Of a DNA stretch of 64,000 bases, positions 44,620 to 54,049 are shown piece by piece. Numbering within the stretch: position 1 is the stretch's first letter; each line of letters begins with the position of its first letter. The notes below the pieces were generated by a model. That model had not been told where the DNA came from, ran no database searches, and was given only the letters and a program-made list of their open reading frames with translations. A program made the translations under genes and the position numbers. The stretch covers positions 93,651 to 157,650 of the forward strand of contig JASMDX010000062.1 in the NCBI GenBank assembly GCA_030752605.1, written 5' to 3'. This DNA is from GCA-2731375 sp002731375 (lineage in GTDB: Bacteria; Pseudomonadota; Alphaproteobacteria; GCA-2731375).

Positions 44620-45542
44620 TCGTAGTCAATCTGAGTAACGTATTCGCCAGTCGCATGGGCATCCCAATACATCTGGCGCAAGCGCAAGGCCAAGGGACCG
44701 GGACTGCCGTCGCCAATGGGCGCACCGTCCAGCTTGCTTACGGGAATGACGCCACCGGCGGTGGAGGAAATAAAGATCTCGTCGGCGGCGCGCAATTCGC
44801 CTTCCGTTAGGATGCCGACATCGACTTTGATATTCAGGGATTCCGCCAGTTCGATCACGGTCTTGCGTGTGATGCCCAACAGCACGCCGCTATCTGGCGT
44901 CACCAGGCGGCCGCCGATGGCGGCAAACAGGTTAAAGCCCGGGCCTTCCGTAATATTTCCCCGACCGTCGGTTAATACGGGCGTTTCAGCGCCACGGTCA
45001 AAGGCTTCGAAGATGCCCTGCACCATATCGCCCCAGTGAAAATTCTTTACCGTCGGGTCCACGGAATCCGGCGAAATGCGCGGGATGCTGCTGATGGTCA
45101 GGTGTATTCCAAGCTCCTGTTTTTCCGGCGGCGTGATCCAGATATAAGGGATGGCAAACGCATAAAATTGATTTTCACAGGTTCGCGGATCGCGCTGGCC
45201 CTTTGGCGGTGAGCCACGGGTCAGGATCATTTTTACATAGGCATCCCGAATGCTGGAGCGGCCGACGCATTCCGCCAAGATTGCAGCCATTTCCGCCCGG
45301 TCATACGGCGAATGCATGTGTAGTTTTTCGATGCCGCGGAAAAAGCGGTCCAAATGATCCTGCAAGCGAAAAAAGCCGCCGCCCCACACCGCGACCACGT
45401 CATAGGTCACGTCCGAATGCAGAAAGCCCCAATCGGTTATGGGCACCCGCGCCTCGTCAATGGGCACATAATCGCCGGCAATAAAGGCGGCGCCGTCAGC
45501 GAATGGATTATCAGCATTCGATACGGTTTCGACCTGGCTCAT
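44616..45542 (-). CDS. Class IV PLP aminotransferase (branched-chain/D-amino acid type)
   Basis: 308 residues, fold type IV. The opening PITDWGFLHSDVTYDVVAVW, PLP lysine in VKNFHWGDMVQG, LTDGRGNITEGPGFNLF and FISSTAGGVIPV are typical. Branched-chain or D-amino acid specificity is unclear. The ATG at 45542 shares its first base with the TGA of the molybdopterin oxidoreductase, so translation is coupled. Coupling to an oxidoreductase is unusual and suggests a shared substrate. Confidence 0.85.
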   Translation of the reverse strand: MSQVETVSNADNPFADGAAFIAGDYVPIDEARVPITDWGFLHSDVTYDVVAVWGGGFFRLQDHLDRFFRGIEKLHMHSPYDRAEMAAILAECVGRSSIRDAYVKMILTRGSPPKGQRDPRTCENQFYAFAIPYIWITPPEKQELGIHLTISSIPRISPDSVDPTVKNFHWGDMVQGIFEAFDRGAETPVLTDGRGNITEGPGFNLFAAIGGRLVTPDSGVLLGITRKTVIELAESLNIKVDVGILTEGELRAADEIFISSTAGGVIPVSKLDGAPIGDGSPGPLALRLRQMYWDAHATGEYVTQIDYD

Positions 45543-47620
45543 CACACCCTCCTGATCCATATGCGGTTGTCGTGAAAGGCGGCACCGCCGACAGGGGCTA
45601 CCGGATCGGCGCCGGTCAACACGTTGATGCCCTTACCGTCCGCAAACGCCGCGTTCGGCCAAATGCTTTCGACGACAACGACGCCCCGCCGCACGCCATC
45701 GAAGATTTCCACCGCAATGGGCACCTCACCGCGGTCGTTGCCCAATTGCACCACATCATCGTTGCCAACGCCAAGCTCCGCCGCGTCATCTGGATGGATC
45801 ATTACCGTCGGCTTGCCTTCCCGTGCGATCGAGGTCGGCGTCTCGGTGAAGGATGAATTCAGATAATTGCGCGCCGGCGCCGTCACCAAACGGTACGGCA
45901 TGGCCTCTGTCGCTTCCTCGATCACCGGCCAATGGTCCGGCCATTCCGGCATCTGGCCGATCGAATCCTGGGAAGCGAAGCCACGGGGCAGAATCTCCTG
46001 CCATTTCGGTGCTAAGCGGAACTTGCCATCCGGATGGGCGAAGCCATCGATATAATGGGCATCGTTGAATTCAGGCTGACAATCGATCCAGCGATTTCGC
46101 CGCAAGCTTTCCGCATCGCCCCAGCCCGATGCCTTCAGTGTCGCATCAATCAGCTCCATGGGCGTCATCTCGAAGCCGGGATGCTCGGCCCCCAGGCGTC
46201 TGGCCAGACCATTGATCACATCGTGGTTGGAGCGGCATTCGCCAGGAGTCTCTACCATCTTTGGTCCCAGGGTAATATATTGGTGCCCGCCGCCCTGATA
46301 GACATCGTCGTGTTCGAGAAACATTGTCGCGGGCAGCACGATATCCGCCGCCGTTGCTGTTTCCGTCATAAATTGTTCATGCACGCAGGTGAACAGATCA
46401 TCTCGAGCGAAGCCTTGGCGCACCAGATTGTGGTCGGGTGCCACGCGCATGGGGTTTGTGTTCTGAATAAATAGCGCGGTCACGGGCGGGCCGTCGCCCA
46501 GGGCATCCCGGTCACCCACCAGCACCGGGCCAATGCGAGATTGATCCAGCATGCGGATGGCGGGATCGAGAACATCCAGTCCCTCGATCAAGGTTTTGTC
46601 CCAATGATAGATGGCGCCATTGTTGTGAAAAGCGCCGCCTCCTTCCTCCAACCATGACCCGGTGACGGCGGCGATGCAGGATGCCGCGTGCATGTTGACG
46701 ACCCCGTTGCGTTGCCGCGTAAAACCATAGCCAAGACGAAAGAACGTCTTTGGCGTCTCGCCCACCAGCTTGGCAAAAGCTTCAATATCGGCCTTAGGGA
46801 CGCCGGTGATGGCTTCAGCCCAGGCCGGCGTCTTGCCGCGCAAATGTGCCTCCAACTCAGCTGGCCGGTCAGTGTATTTCTCCAGGTATTCGCGGTTCGC
46901 CAAGCCGTCGCGGAACAGCACATGCATCACCGCGCAGGCCAAGGCGCCATCGGTGCCAGGACGGACACAGAGAAACAGATCAGCCTGTTCCGCCGTACCG
47001 TTGCGGTAGGTGTCGATATGTACGATCTTCGCCCCGGATTTGCGGGCCTTGGTAGCGTGAGTCATCACATTGATCTGGGTATTGACCGGGTTGGTACCCC
47101 AGATCACCAGGCAATCGGCCTTTGTCATTTCACGCGGGTCCGCGCCCGCCAGGCGGCCGGTACCAGCGATGAAGCCGTTCCAGGCCGGGGTCACGCAAAT
47201 GGTACCATACATGCCGGAATATTTCTTGGCGTGGCGCAAACGCTGAATGCCGTCGCGCATCACCATACCCATGGTACCTGCATAAAAATAAGGCCAGACC
47301 GTTTCGGAGCCATGTTTCTGCTCTGCCAAAAGCAACGCCTCCGCCACCTCGTCCAGGGCGGCGTCCCAATCTATGGGCGCGAATTCACTCGAACCTCCAG
47401 CGCCAACGCGGCGTAACGGTTGCGTCAGGCGGTCGGGATGATGGATGCGCTCGGCATAGCGAGCAACCTTGCCGCAGACCACGCCGGCGGTATAGCCATT
47501 GTCCCCGGCACCGCGCACCCTGCCAATGGTACGGGCGTCCAGCTTCTCGACTTCCAAGGCGCAGGTCGATGGGCAGTCGTGGGGACAAGCGCTGTAACAG
47601 ATTTCCGGTTTGGCGTTCAT
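45542..47620 (-). CDS. Molybdopterin-dependent oxidoreductase, bis-MGD type
   Basis: 692 residues of the DMSO reductase superfamily. N-terminal cysteines in CYSACPHDCPSTC and VVCGKVARY form the [4Fe-4S] site of the formate dehydrogenase/nitrate reductase type. Cofactor motifs are VIWGTNPVNTQI, LRLGYGFTRQRNG and a C-terminal barrel near 580-690 (IHPDDAAELGVGNDD). No twin-arginine signal is seen, so it is likely cytoplasmic. The substrate is unknown. MobA and FdhD (16-17 kb) could serve it. Confidence 0.88.
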   Translation of the reverse strand: MNAKPEICYSACPHDCPSTCALEVEKLDARTIGRVRGAGDNGYTAGVVCGKVARYAERIHHPDRLTQPLRRVGAGGSSEFAPIDWDAALDEVAEALLLAEQKHGSETVWPYFYAGTMGMVMRDGIQRLRHAKKYSGMYGTICVTPAWNGFIAGTGRLAGADPREMTKADCLVIWGTNPVNTQINVMTHATKARKSGAKIVHIDTYRNGTAEQADLFLCVRPGTDGALACAVMHVLFRDGLANREYLEKYTDRPAELEAHLRGKTPAWAEAITGVPKADIEAFAKLVGETPKTFFRLGYGFTRQRNGVVNMHAASCIAAVTGSWLEEGGGAFHNNGAIYHWDKTLIEGLDVLDPAIRMLDQSRIGPVLVGDRDALGDGPPVTALFIQNTNPMRVAPDHNLVRQGFARDDLFTCVHEQFMTETATAADIVLPATMFLEHDDVYQGGGHQYITLGPKMVETPGECRSNHDVINGLARRLGAEHPGFEMTPMELIDATLKASGWGDAESLRRNRWIDCQPEFNDAHYIDGFAHPDGKFRLAPKWQEILPRGFASQDSIGQMPEWPDHWPVIEEATEAMPYRLVTAPARNYLNSSFTETPTSIAREGKPTVMIHPDDAAELGVGNDDVVQLGNDRGEVPIAVEIFDGVRRGVVVVESIWPNAAFADGKGINVLTGADPVAPVGGAAFHDNRIWIRRV

Positions 47621-47683
47621 ATTTGCATACTCCTTGACCTGATTATGCCGCGACTATCAACGGCACACCAGGGCTGTTCCGGT

Positions 47684-48576
47684 CTAGCCTTGTGGACGGA
47701 CGCGGGCCCGGCGCGCCAAAACGATCAAGCCCACACCCACCAGGGTAGTGCCGGCGGCGAGATCCCAGGTCAGGGGATCATCCAGCAACAATGCGCTGAG
47801 GAGCACACCGGACAATGGCGAGATAAAGCGGAAACTGATCATCACGGAGGGGCTGTAACGCTTCATCAGCCGGGTATTGACCATGAAGCCAAGGCCGGCG
47901 ATCACCACGCCTTGATAGGCCAATGCGCTGATCGGCACCCAGCCGGCCTCTTCCCACGCGATCTCCTCCCACACGGCAGCTCCGGCGGCGAAAACTCCCA
48001 GAGACAACAGCATCATCCAAAAACCAGCCGCGTCGGCTCTATATTGCTGACAAGGCGTGCGGTCCAGACCATGCGCGCTCCCAGCAGGACCGTGCTTGCC
48101 AGAATTATCAGATCGCCGATATCAGCGCTGGAAAATTCCTGTAGAATTTCTCCGCCCGTCAGGACCACGCCGACACCAAGAAACGCCGTCAACAAACCCG
48201 CCACCTTGCCCGGCGTCAAACGGTCCCCCACGATCATGAAATGCGCGAAAAGACCCGCGAACAACGGAAATGTCGCCGTCATCACGGCGGCCGATGCACC
48301 ACTGGTCAGGTTGATGCCCAGGTTCATCATGGAAATCTGCACCGTGAACAAAAGCGCGACGGTGAACAGGCCTGGCCATTCCCGCCGCGCGGGCCAGATA
48401 CGAATTTTGTTTATGTAGGCCCACGCGGCTATACATAATACCCCGATGGCGAAGCGTATAAAGGCGCTCCACAATGGCGGGAAAGCGACCAAACCAAGCT
48501 TCACGGCAACCGGATTGCCGCCCCAAAGGATATGGATAACGAGCGCTGAGGCGATTGCCATCAGCGGAATTTGCAT
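47684..48576 (-). pseudogene. EamA/DMT-family exporter with a one-base frameshift
   Basis: Ten-span drug/metabolite exporter of about 297 residues if the frame is repaired. The first part (from Met at 48576) has ILWGGNPVAVKLGLV and IRFAIG and stops as EPTRLVFG then TGA. The second part resumes in another frame as MMLLSLGVFAAG. The break is at a run of five A (48020-48024 on the plus strand); a sixth base restores VFWMMLLSL. This could be a real mutation or a homopolymer read error. Confidence 0.85.
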
Positions 48577-48730
48577 CGTGTTTTTCCCGGCCAGAGATGA
48601 AGGAGCGAACGCAGGGCCCAAGCGCGGGCACTGAAAGCGCAGTAAGGATCGACTTTCGTCCAAAAGTATACTGATTTATTTACCATTTTCAGGTGCCAAG
48701 GCAGCGGCAATTGGCTGGAGACCACTTTGG

Positions 48731-48997
48731 ATGAGCAGCATCGATAGCGATAAAGATGGAATAGTGGACAAGATTAATCGTAATGTCGCCGTGGCCAATG
48801 CTTTCGTCGGCATAGTCAGCGCACGGGCGTACCGGTCCAGCATGACATTTGACGAAGCCGGCAAGGCCCTGATGACAGGCACCGGCACGGCATTCGATAC
48901 CCGGCCGGTATCGGCGCTGCTGAACTACCTGGACATCAAAGGCGGGTGGCAGCGCTGGGCGCAGTTCGGGATTCTGCCTGAATCCGAACAGGACTAA
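48731..48997 (+). pseudogene. HD-GYP/HD-domain C-terminal remnant
   Basis: Eighty-eight codons. The stretch VAVANAFVGIVSARAYRSSMTFDEAGKALM, then GTAFDTRPVSALLNYLD, corresponds to the end of HD-GYP or related HD-type domains (family VAVADAFVAMVSARAYR). The catalytic HD and GYP parts, and any sensor, are missing, and the first 14 residues are not family-like. So it is probably the 3' end of a lost gene rather than a working enzyme. A small functional protein cannot be excluded. Confidence 0.65.
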
Positions 48998-49020
48998 TTT
49001 GCCGCATCTATAATGGTGCA

Positions 49021-49048
49021 TTGACACCCGGGCGATTGCATAGATAAT
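49021..49048 (+). promoter_or_regulatory. Sigma70-like promoter of the argD operon
   Basis: A perfect TTGACA (49021-49026) and GATAAT (49043-49048) are 16 nt apart, about 58 bp before the argD ATG. This is the clearest promoter in the window. A GGCGGC/GCCGCC hairpin (49064-49079) lies in the leader. Confidence 0.7.
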
Positions 49049-49105
49049 CCGGCCCCTTTCCCAGGCGGCGCCAGCCGCCGCAGTATAATGCAGGAGGGTG
49101 CCGCC

Positions 49106-50278
49106 ATGACCGCAGCCGTCATGCCGACCTATGGCAGAATTGATATCGCATTCCAACGGGGCGAAGGCGCCTACATGTATGACACCAAGGGGGGCAAGTA
49201 TCTCGACTTTGCCACCGGTTTGGCGGTGTTGTGTCTGGGCCACAGCCACCCCCACATCGTGGCCGCGATCCAAAAGCAGGCCGCCACCCTGATGCATACA
49301 TCGAACCTGTACAACATTCCGGGGCAAGAGCGCCTGGCGGAGCGTCTGGTCGCCAAAAGCTTCGCCGATACGGTTTTCTTCTGCAATTCGGGCGCCGAGG
49401 CCAACGAATGCGCCATCAAAATGGTGCGCCGCTATCACCATGTGAACGGCGACCCGGAACGTTACCGCGTCATTACCTTCGATGACTGTTTCCATGGCCG
49501 CACCCTGGCGACCATCGCCGCGACGGGCACGGAAAAGATCCTCGACGGCTTTGGCCCCAAGGTCGATGGTTTTGATCACGTGGCGGTGGGTGATTTCGAT
49601 GCGTTGCAAGCCGCAATCGGACCGCAAACAGCCGCCATCATGATCGAACCGGTGCAGGCCGAGGGCGGCGTGATGGTGGTCGAGGATGCGGTAATGCAGA
49701 AACTGCGCCAGGTCTGCGACGACAACGGCCTGTTGCTGATCATCGACGAGGTGCAGACGGGTATGGGGCGGACCGGCAAGCTGCTGGCCCATGAATGGTC
49801 CGGCATCAGCGCCGATGTTGTTACCCTGGGCAAGGGTATCGGCGGTGGCTTCCCCATCGGCGCCTGCATGGCAACGGCGGACGCCGCCAAGGGCATGGTC
49901 GCCGGCACCCATGGTTCCACCTATGGCGGCAATCCGCTGGCGGCGGCCGCGGGCAATGCGGTGTTGGATGTGATCCTTGAAGACGGCTTCATGGAAAATG
50001 TACAACGCCTGGGCGATCTGTTGCGTTCACGCCTGGAAGATGTCTGCCAGCGCAACGATGCGGTGATCGAGGATGTGCGTGGGTGCGGTCTGTTGCTGGG
50101 CATTAAATGCAAGTTTCCCAACATGGATCTGGTCACGTCGATGCGCGGTAAGGGTGTTCTGGTCCCCCCCGCCGGCGATAATGTGCTGCGCCTGCTGCCG
50201 CCCCTGAATATCGAGGAAGGCCATATTGATGAAGCCGTCGCAGCACTGGAAGACGTTTGCCGGGAAATGGGCCAGTGA
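49106..50278 (+). CDS. argD: Acetylornithine aminotransferase ArgD
   Basis: PLP enzyme of arginine synthesis, 390 residues. The motifs GLAVLCLGHSHPH, FFCNSGAEANECAIK, FHGRTLATIAATG, IDEVQTGMGRTG and the PLP lysine in VTLGKGIGGGFPIG are present. The ATG at 49106 follows an AGGAGG site; an upstream ATG adds six unlikely residues. The argF start overlaps the stop by GTGA. It may also act on N-succinyl-diaminopimelate, as some ArgD proteins do. Confidence 0.95.
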   Translation: MTAAVMPTYGRIDIAFQRGEGAYMYDTKGGKYLDFATGLAVLCLGHSHPHIVAAIQKQAATLMHTSNLYNIPGQERLAERLVAKSFADTVFFCNSGAEANECAIKMVRRYHHVNGDPERYRVITFDDCFHGRTLATIAATGTEKILDGFGPKVDGFDHVAVGDFDALQAAIGPQTAAIMIEPVQAEGGVMVVEDAVMQKLRQVCDDNGLLLIIDEVQTGMGRTGKLLAHEWSGISADVVTLGKGIGGGFPIGACMATADAAKGMVAGTHGSTYGGNPLAAAAGNAVLDVILEDGFMENVQRLGDLLRSRLEDVCQRNDAVIEDVRGCGLLLGIKCKFPNMDLVTSMRGKGVLVPPAGDNVLRLLPPLNIEEGHIDEAVAALEDVCREMGQ

Positions 50279-51225
50279 TACAGTCTGTGACACAATCGGT
50301 GAGTACACCACGTCATTTTCTGGACATTGACCAGATTGACGGCACCGAACTGCGCGGCATTCTGGATAGCGCCAAGGCGCGCAAGGATGCCCGTACCGGC
50401 CAGCCAAAAGGCAATATCGACAGCGACCAGCCCTTGGTCGGCAAGGTCTTGGCCATGGTTTTCATTCAACCATCGACTCGGACCCGGGTGTCGTTCGACG
50501 TGGGCATGCGGCAATTGGGCGGCGAAACCATCGTCCTCAATTCGGACGATCTGCAATTGGACCGTGGCGAAACCATGGCCGATACGGCACGGGTATTGTC
50601 GCGTTACGTGGATGCCATCATGCTGCGCACCAAATCGCACAAAATGTTGGATGAATTGGTGCAACATGCGACCGTCCCCGTTATCAACGGCCTGACTGAT
50701 ACCTCCCATCCTTGTCAATTAATGGCCGACATCATGACCCTGGAAGAACACCGTGGTGCCGCCAAGGGACAGATCGTAACCTGGGCCGGCGACGGCAATA
50801 ACGTCGCCACCTCGTGGATCCATGGTGCTGCTCAATTCGGCTACGAGATGCGCCTGGCTTGTCCGGAAGCGCTTAGCCCTTCGGAAAGTGCGGTGAACTG
50901 GGCCCGAAACAATGGCGCCACCATCACCGTGACCGAGTCAGCGGAAGACGCCGTGAGCGGCACCGATTGTGTCGTCTCCGATGCCTGGGTTTCCATGCAT
51001 GACGACCAGAAGTCAGACCGCCACAACATGCTGGCGCCCTATCAGGTGAACGAGCAGTTGATGGCACGAGCGAAAGCGGACGCGGTATTCATGCATTGCC
51101 TGCCCGCGCATCGCGGCGAGGAAGTGACGGCGGAGGTCATCGACGGACCCCATTCCCTGGTTTGGGATGAAGCGGAGAACCGCCTGCATGCGCAAAAAGG
51201 CATCCTGACCTGGTGTTTGGGATAA
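50275..51225 (+). CDS. argF: Ornithine carbamoyltransferase
   Basis: Cytoplasmic arginine-pathway enzyme, 316 residues. Carbamoyl phosphate site STRTRVSFD, LRTKSHKML, ornithine loop near DAWVSMHDD and HCLPAHRGEEV are intact. The GTG at 50275 overlaps the argD stop (GTGA) and is preferred; in-frame GTG codons at 50287 and 50299 are alternatives. Together with argD and hslO it is a common alphaproteobacterial operon. Confidence 0.95.
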   Translation: MIQSVTQSVSTPRHFLDIDQIDGTELRGILDSAKARKDARTGQPKGNIDSDQPLVGKVLAMVFIQPSTRTRVSFDVGMRQLGGETIVLNSDDLQLDRGETMADTARVLSRYVDAIMLRTKSHKMLDELVQHATVPVINGLTDTSHPCQLMADIMTLEEHRGAAKGQIVTWAGDGNNVATSWIHGAAQFGYEMRLACPEALSPSESAVNWARNNGATITVTESAEDAVSGTDCVVSDAWVSMHDDQKSDRHNMLAPYQVNEQLMARAKADAVFMHCLPAHRGEEVTAEVIDGPHSLVWDEAENRLHAQKGILTWCLG

Positions 51226-51237
51226 TGGGCTAGACAA

Positions 51238-52170
51238 TTGACCAACCCGCCGGACGATCTGATCCGTCCCTTCCAAATCGAAGACGTCGGTGTGCGCGGC
51301 CGGCTGGTTCGCTTGGGCCCAGCCCTGGACCAGATATTGCGCCGCCATGACTATCCCGATTTAGTCGCAAATCTATTGGGTGAGGCGGTGGCGCTGTCCT
51401 GTGTCCTAGCGGGCGCCTTGAAGTTCGATGGCATCTTTACTCTGCAGACCAAGGGCGATGGCCCTATCTCAACCCTGGTCGCCGACTTAAAATCGCCAGG
51501 TGATCTGCGCGGCTATGCACAGTTTGATGCGGACGCCGTCGCGGGCATCGACACCAGCAAGACGCCGTCCATACCGCGCCTGCAAGGTGCTGGCCATATT
51601 GCTTTTACCGTCGATCAAGGCGCCGACACCGAACGTTACCAAGGTATCGTGGCATTGGAGGGCCATAGCCTGGCTGATTGCGCCCACAATTATTTCCGCG
51701 AATCCGAACAGATCGAAACTGCGATTGCCCTGGCCTGGGCCAAGACGGCGGCTGACGGGCCCTGGCGCGGCGGCGCCATAATGTTGCAACGCCTGCCCGA
51801 GGGCGACCCGAGCTTGCTGGCCCGTGGCGTCGAGGTGGAGCGGGACCAGGTCTCGGAGGATGATTGGCACCGGGTAGTGACCATGCTGGCCAGTGCCAAG
51901 GATAGCGAATTGACCGATCCCGACCTGCCGGGCGACGATCTTCTTTACCGCCTGTTTCACGAGGACGGCGTGCGCATATTCGAGCCAACGCCCCTGCAAC
52001 CAAGCTGCCGTTGTTCGACCGAGCGGGCGGAAGGAATATTGCGGCAACTACCGGAAACCGAGCTGCCGGACCTCGCAGTGGATAATCAATTGGTCGTCAC
52101 CTGTGAATTCTGCAATGCTTCCTACATATTCGCACTGAAACAATTCACTGCACCGACCCAAGGGCCTTAA
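51238..52170 (+). CDS. hslO: Redox-regulated chaperone Hsp33
   Basis: 310 residues. Oxidation releases zinc and switches on chaperone holdase activity. The C-terminal zinc switch is C257-x-C259 and C289-x2-C292 (PSCRCS and TCEFCNA). The N-terminal core has LLGEAVALSCVLAGALKF and GPISTLVADLKSPGDLRGYA. A TTG start at 51238 is used, because no ATG or GTG gives the family N-terminus. It is 12 bp after argF and 3 bp before the lipoprotein gene. Confidence 0.94.
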   Translation: MTNPPDDLIRPFQIEDVGVRGRLVRLGPALDQILRRHDYPDLVANLLGEAVALSCVLAGALKFDGIFTLQTKGDGPISTLVADLKSPGDLRGYAQFDADAVAGIDTSKTPSIPRLQGAGHIAFTVDQGADTERYQGIVALEGHSLADCAHNYFRESEQIETAIALAWAKTAADGPWRGGAIMLQRLPEGDPSLLARGVEVERDQVSEDDWHRVVTMLASAKDSELTDPDLPGDDLLYRLFHEDGVRIFEPTPLQPSCRCSTERAEGILRQLPETELPDLAVDNQLVVTCEFCNASYIFALKQFTAPTQGP

Positions 52171-52173
52171 GAG

Positions 52174-52767
52174 ATGAGACTTCCACGTTTTCTATTTGCT
52201 CTGCCCGCGCTGGGCCTGTTGCTGGCTGCTTGCGAGAGCCCGCTGCCCAAAGTCAGCTATCCGGAACTACGTTTCAATCATCTGCCGTTGATAGAGTTGA
52301 ACGTGGCGCGTATTGATATTGTTGAACAATACCGCTCGCCCCTGCGCTCACCCCATGTTGAACATGAAATTCCCCTGGCGCCGGCCAAGGCCATGCGCAG
52401 TTGGGCCAACGACCGTCTGCGCGCCGTGGGCAGCAGTGGCCAAGCGCGGTTTATTATTGTCGAGGCGTCTGTCAAAGGGGAGCCGCTAGCCAAGAAAAAG
52501 GGCCTGAAAGCAGCCCTTACCCTGGACCAGACAGCCCGCTACGATGCCCGGCTGGAGGCCAGATTGGAGGTTGAAACAGCTGCCGGACTGGGCAAAGGCT
52601 TTGCAACCGCGACGGCGGCTAGGCACCGCACCATGCCGGAAGCGGTCAGCATGAACGTCCGGGACGATGCTCTCTACGCTTTTATCGAGGGCGCACTGAT
52701 GGACTTCAACCGCGTTATGACGACCAATATCGACCGTCATCTGACCCCGTTCCTTCGCCCGAGATAG
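52174..52767 (+). CDS. Putative lipoprotein of unknown function
   Basis: 197 residues. The signal peptide ends in a lipobox LLAAC (Cys at residue 20), so the protein should be anchored to the inner or outer membrane. The mature part has LPLIELNVARIDIVEQYRSP and a C-terminal helical segment. I do not recognise a Pfam family. It is 3 bp downstream of hslO, so it is expressed with a redox chaperone and the arginine genes. Confidence 0.8.
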   Translation: MRLPRFLFALPALGLLLAACESPLPKVSYPELRFNHLPLIELNVARIDIVEQYRSPLRSPHVEHEIPLAPAKAMRSWANDRLRAVGSSGQARFIIVEASVKGEPLAKKKGLKAALTLDQTARYDARLEARLEVETAAGLGKGFATATAARHRTMPEAVSMNVRDDALYAFIEGALMDFNRVMTTNIDRHLTPFLRPR

Positions 52768-52771
52768 CCAG

Positions 52772-53929
52772 CTATCCCAGGTGCTTGATCAGCTTGTGCA
52801 TAAATTCCGTGCACGCTTCGATTTGGGAAATCTCGATATATTCGTCCGGACGATGGGCCACCGAGATACTGCCCGGCCCACAAATCACCGAGGCCATGCC
52901 GCCGTTCTGAAAGATGCCCGCCTCGGTGCCATAAGATACCGCATAGGTCTGATTGCTGCCCGTCAGCGCCAGGACCAGGGTTTCCGCCGGTGAGCCATCT
53001 TCAGGTATCAGTGGTATAATTTCGCCCCGGACAGTAATTTGAATTTCGGATTCTGGATGCACCGCGCGCATTTTCGGCAGCACTGTCTCGCTCGCAAAGG
53101 CCTCGAAATCGGCTACGATCTCCGCGCCATCGACACCCGGCAGGGACCGGTATTCCCACCAGAACGTGGTTTCCTTGGGGATGATATTGCCGGCGGTACC
53201 GCCCGCGATCGTTCCTACCTGCACCGTGGTATAGGGCGGATCAAACCGTTCGTTGACGTTGGACGTCTTCAGATCCTCGGCCAGATTGGCCAAATACTGC
53301 ACCAGTTCCGTCGCGGCAAAGATGGAATTAACGCCCTTGTGGGTCTCGGACGAATGCCCCTCTCGCCCCGTTACAGTGGTGCGAATGGCACAACAGCCCT
53401 TGTGGGCGTTGACCACCTTCATCTCGGTCGGCTCACCCACGATCAGGGCCTGGGGTTTGCACGGCAGACCCTGGACATGGCGGGATAGGTCCGGGGCGCC
53501 AAGACAGCCCACTTCCTCATCATAGGACAAGGCGAAATGGATAGGCAGAGACAGACCGTGTTCAAGCATCACCGGCACCAAGGCCAGTGCGATGGCGCAG
53601 AAACTTTTCATATCCGCCGTGCCACGGCCATACAGGCGGCCCTCGCGCTCGTCCACCTGAAAGGGATCCGAGGACCAGTCCTGACCGTCCACGGGCACCA
53701 CGTCCGTATGGCCCGACAGCACCACGCCGCCATCGATCATTGGCCCCACAGTGGCGAATAGATTGGCCTTGGCGCCGCTCGCATCGTGGATCAGGGTGGA
53801 TTCCACACCATGGCCGGCTAGATAATCTCGCACGAAATGGATCAGTTCCAGGTTGGATTCCCGGCTTGTGGTATCGTACGCCACCAGCCGTTCGATCACT
53901 TGGCGCGGCGTGAAAATTTGAGCGGACAT
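52772..53929 (-). CDS. argE: Acetylornithine deacetylase ArgE
   Basis: M20-family metallopeptidase, 385 residues, releasing ornithine from N-acetylornithine. Metal-site motifs are VVLSGHTDVVPVDG, YGRGTADMKSFCA, YDEEVGCLGAPDL and a C-terminal CGPGSISVAHRPDEYI. The start at 53929 follows a GGGGAAG site; 31 further codons upstream are unlikely. It is convergent with the argD-argF-hslO-lipoprotein operon and divergent from the RND pump. Confidence 0.92.
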   Translation of the reverse strand: MSAQIFTPRQVIERLVAYDTTSRESNLELIHFVRDYLAGHGVESTLIHDASGAKANLFATVGPMIDGGVVLSGHTDVVPVDGQDWSSDPFQVDEREGRLYGRGTADMKSFCAIALALVPVMLEHGLSLPIHFALSYDEEVGCLGAPDLSRHVQGLPCKPQALIVGEPTEMKVVNAHKGCCAIRTTVTGREGHSSETHKGVNSIFAATELVQYLANLAEDLKTSNVNERFDPPYTTVQVGTIAGGTAGNIIPKETTFWWEYRSLPGVDGAEIVADFEAFASETVLPKMRAVHPESEIQITVRGEIIPLIPEDGSPAETLVLALTGSNQTYAVSYGTEAGIFQNGGMASVICGPGSISVAHRPDEYIEISQIEACTEFMHKLIKHLG

Positions 53930-54049
53930 ATATTCTTCCCCATTAATTCGATCGGCCCAGGATAGCCGCCAGCTGTCCAGCGGTCCACCAATCCCAGCGC
54001 CCGAACAGCAGTGCTTGATCAAGGCAGCCCGACTGCGTAGGTTCTGGCC

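Noticed and set aside
48689..50005. Minus-strand open frame of 438 codons opposite argD
   Set aside because: It is the antisense shadow of a clearly recognised gene in high-GC DNA. Its product has no family features.
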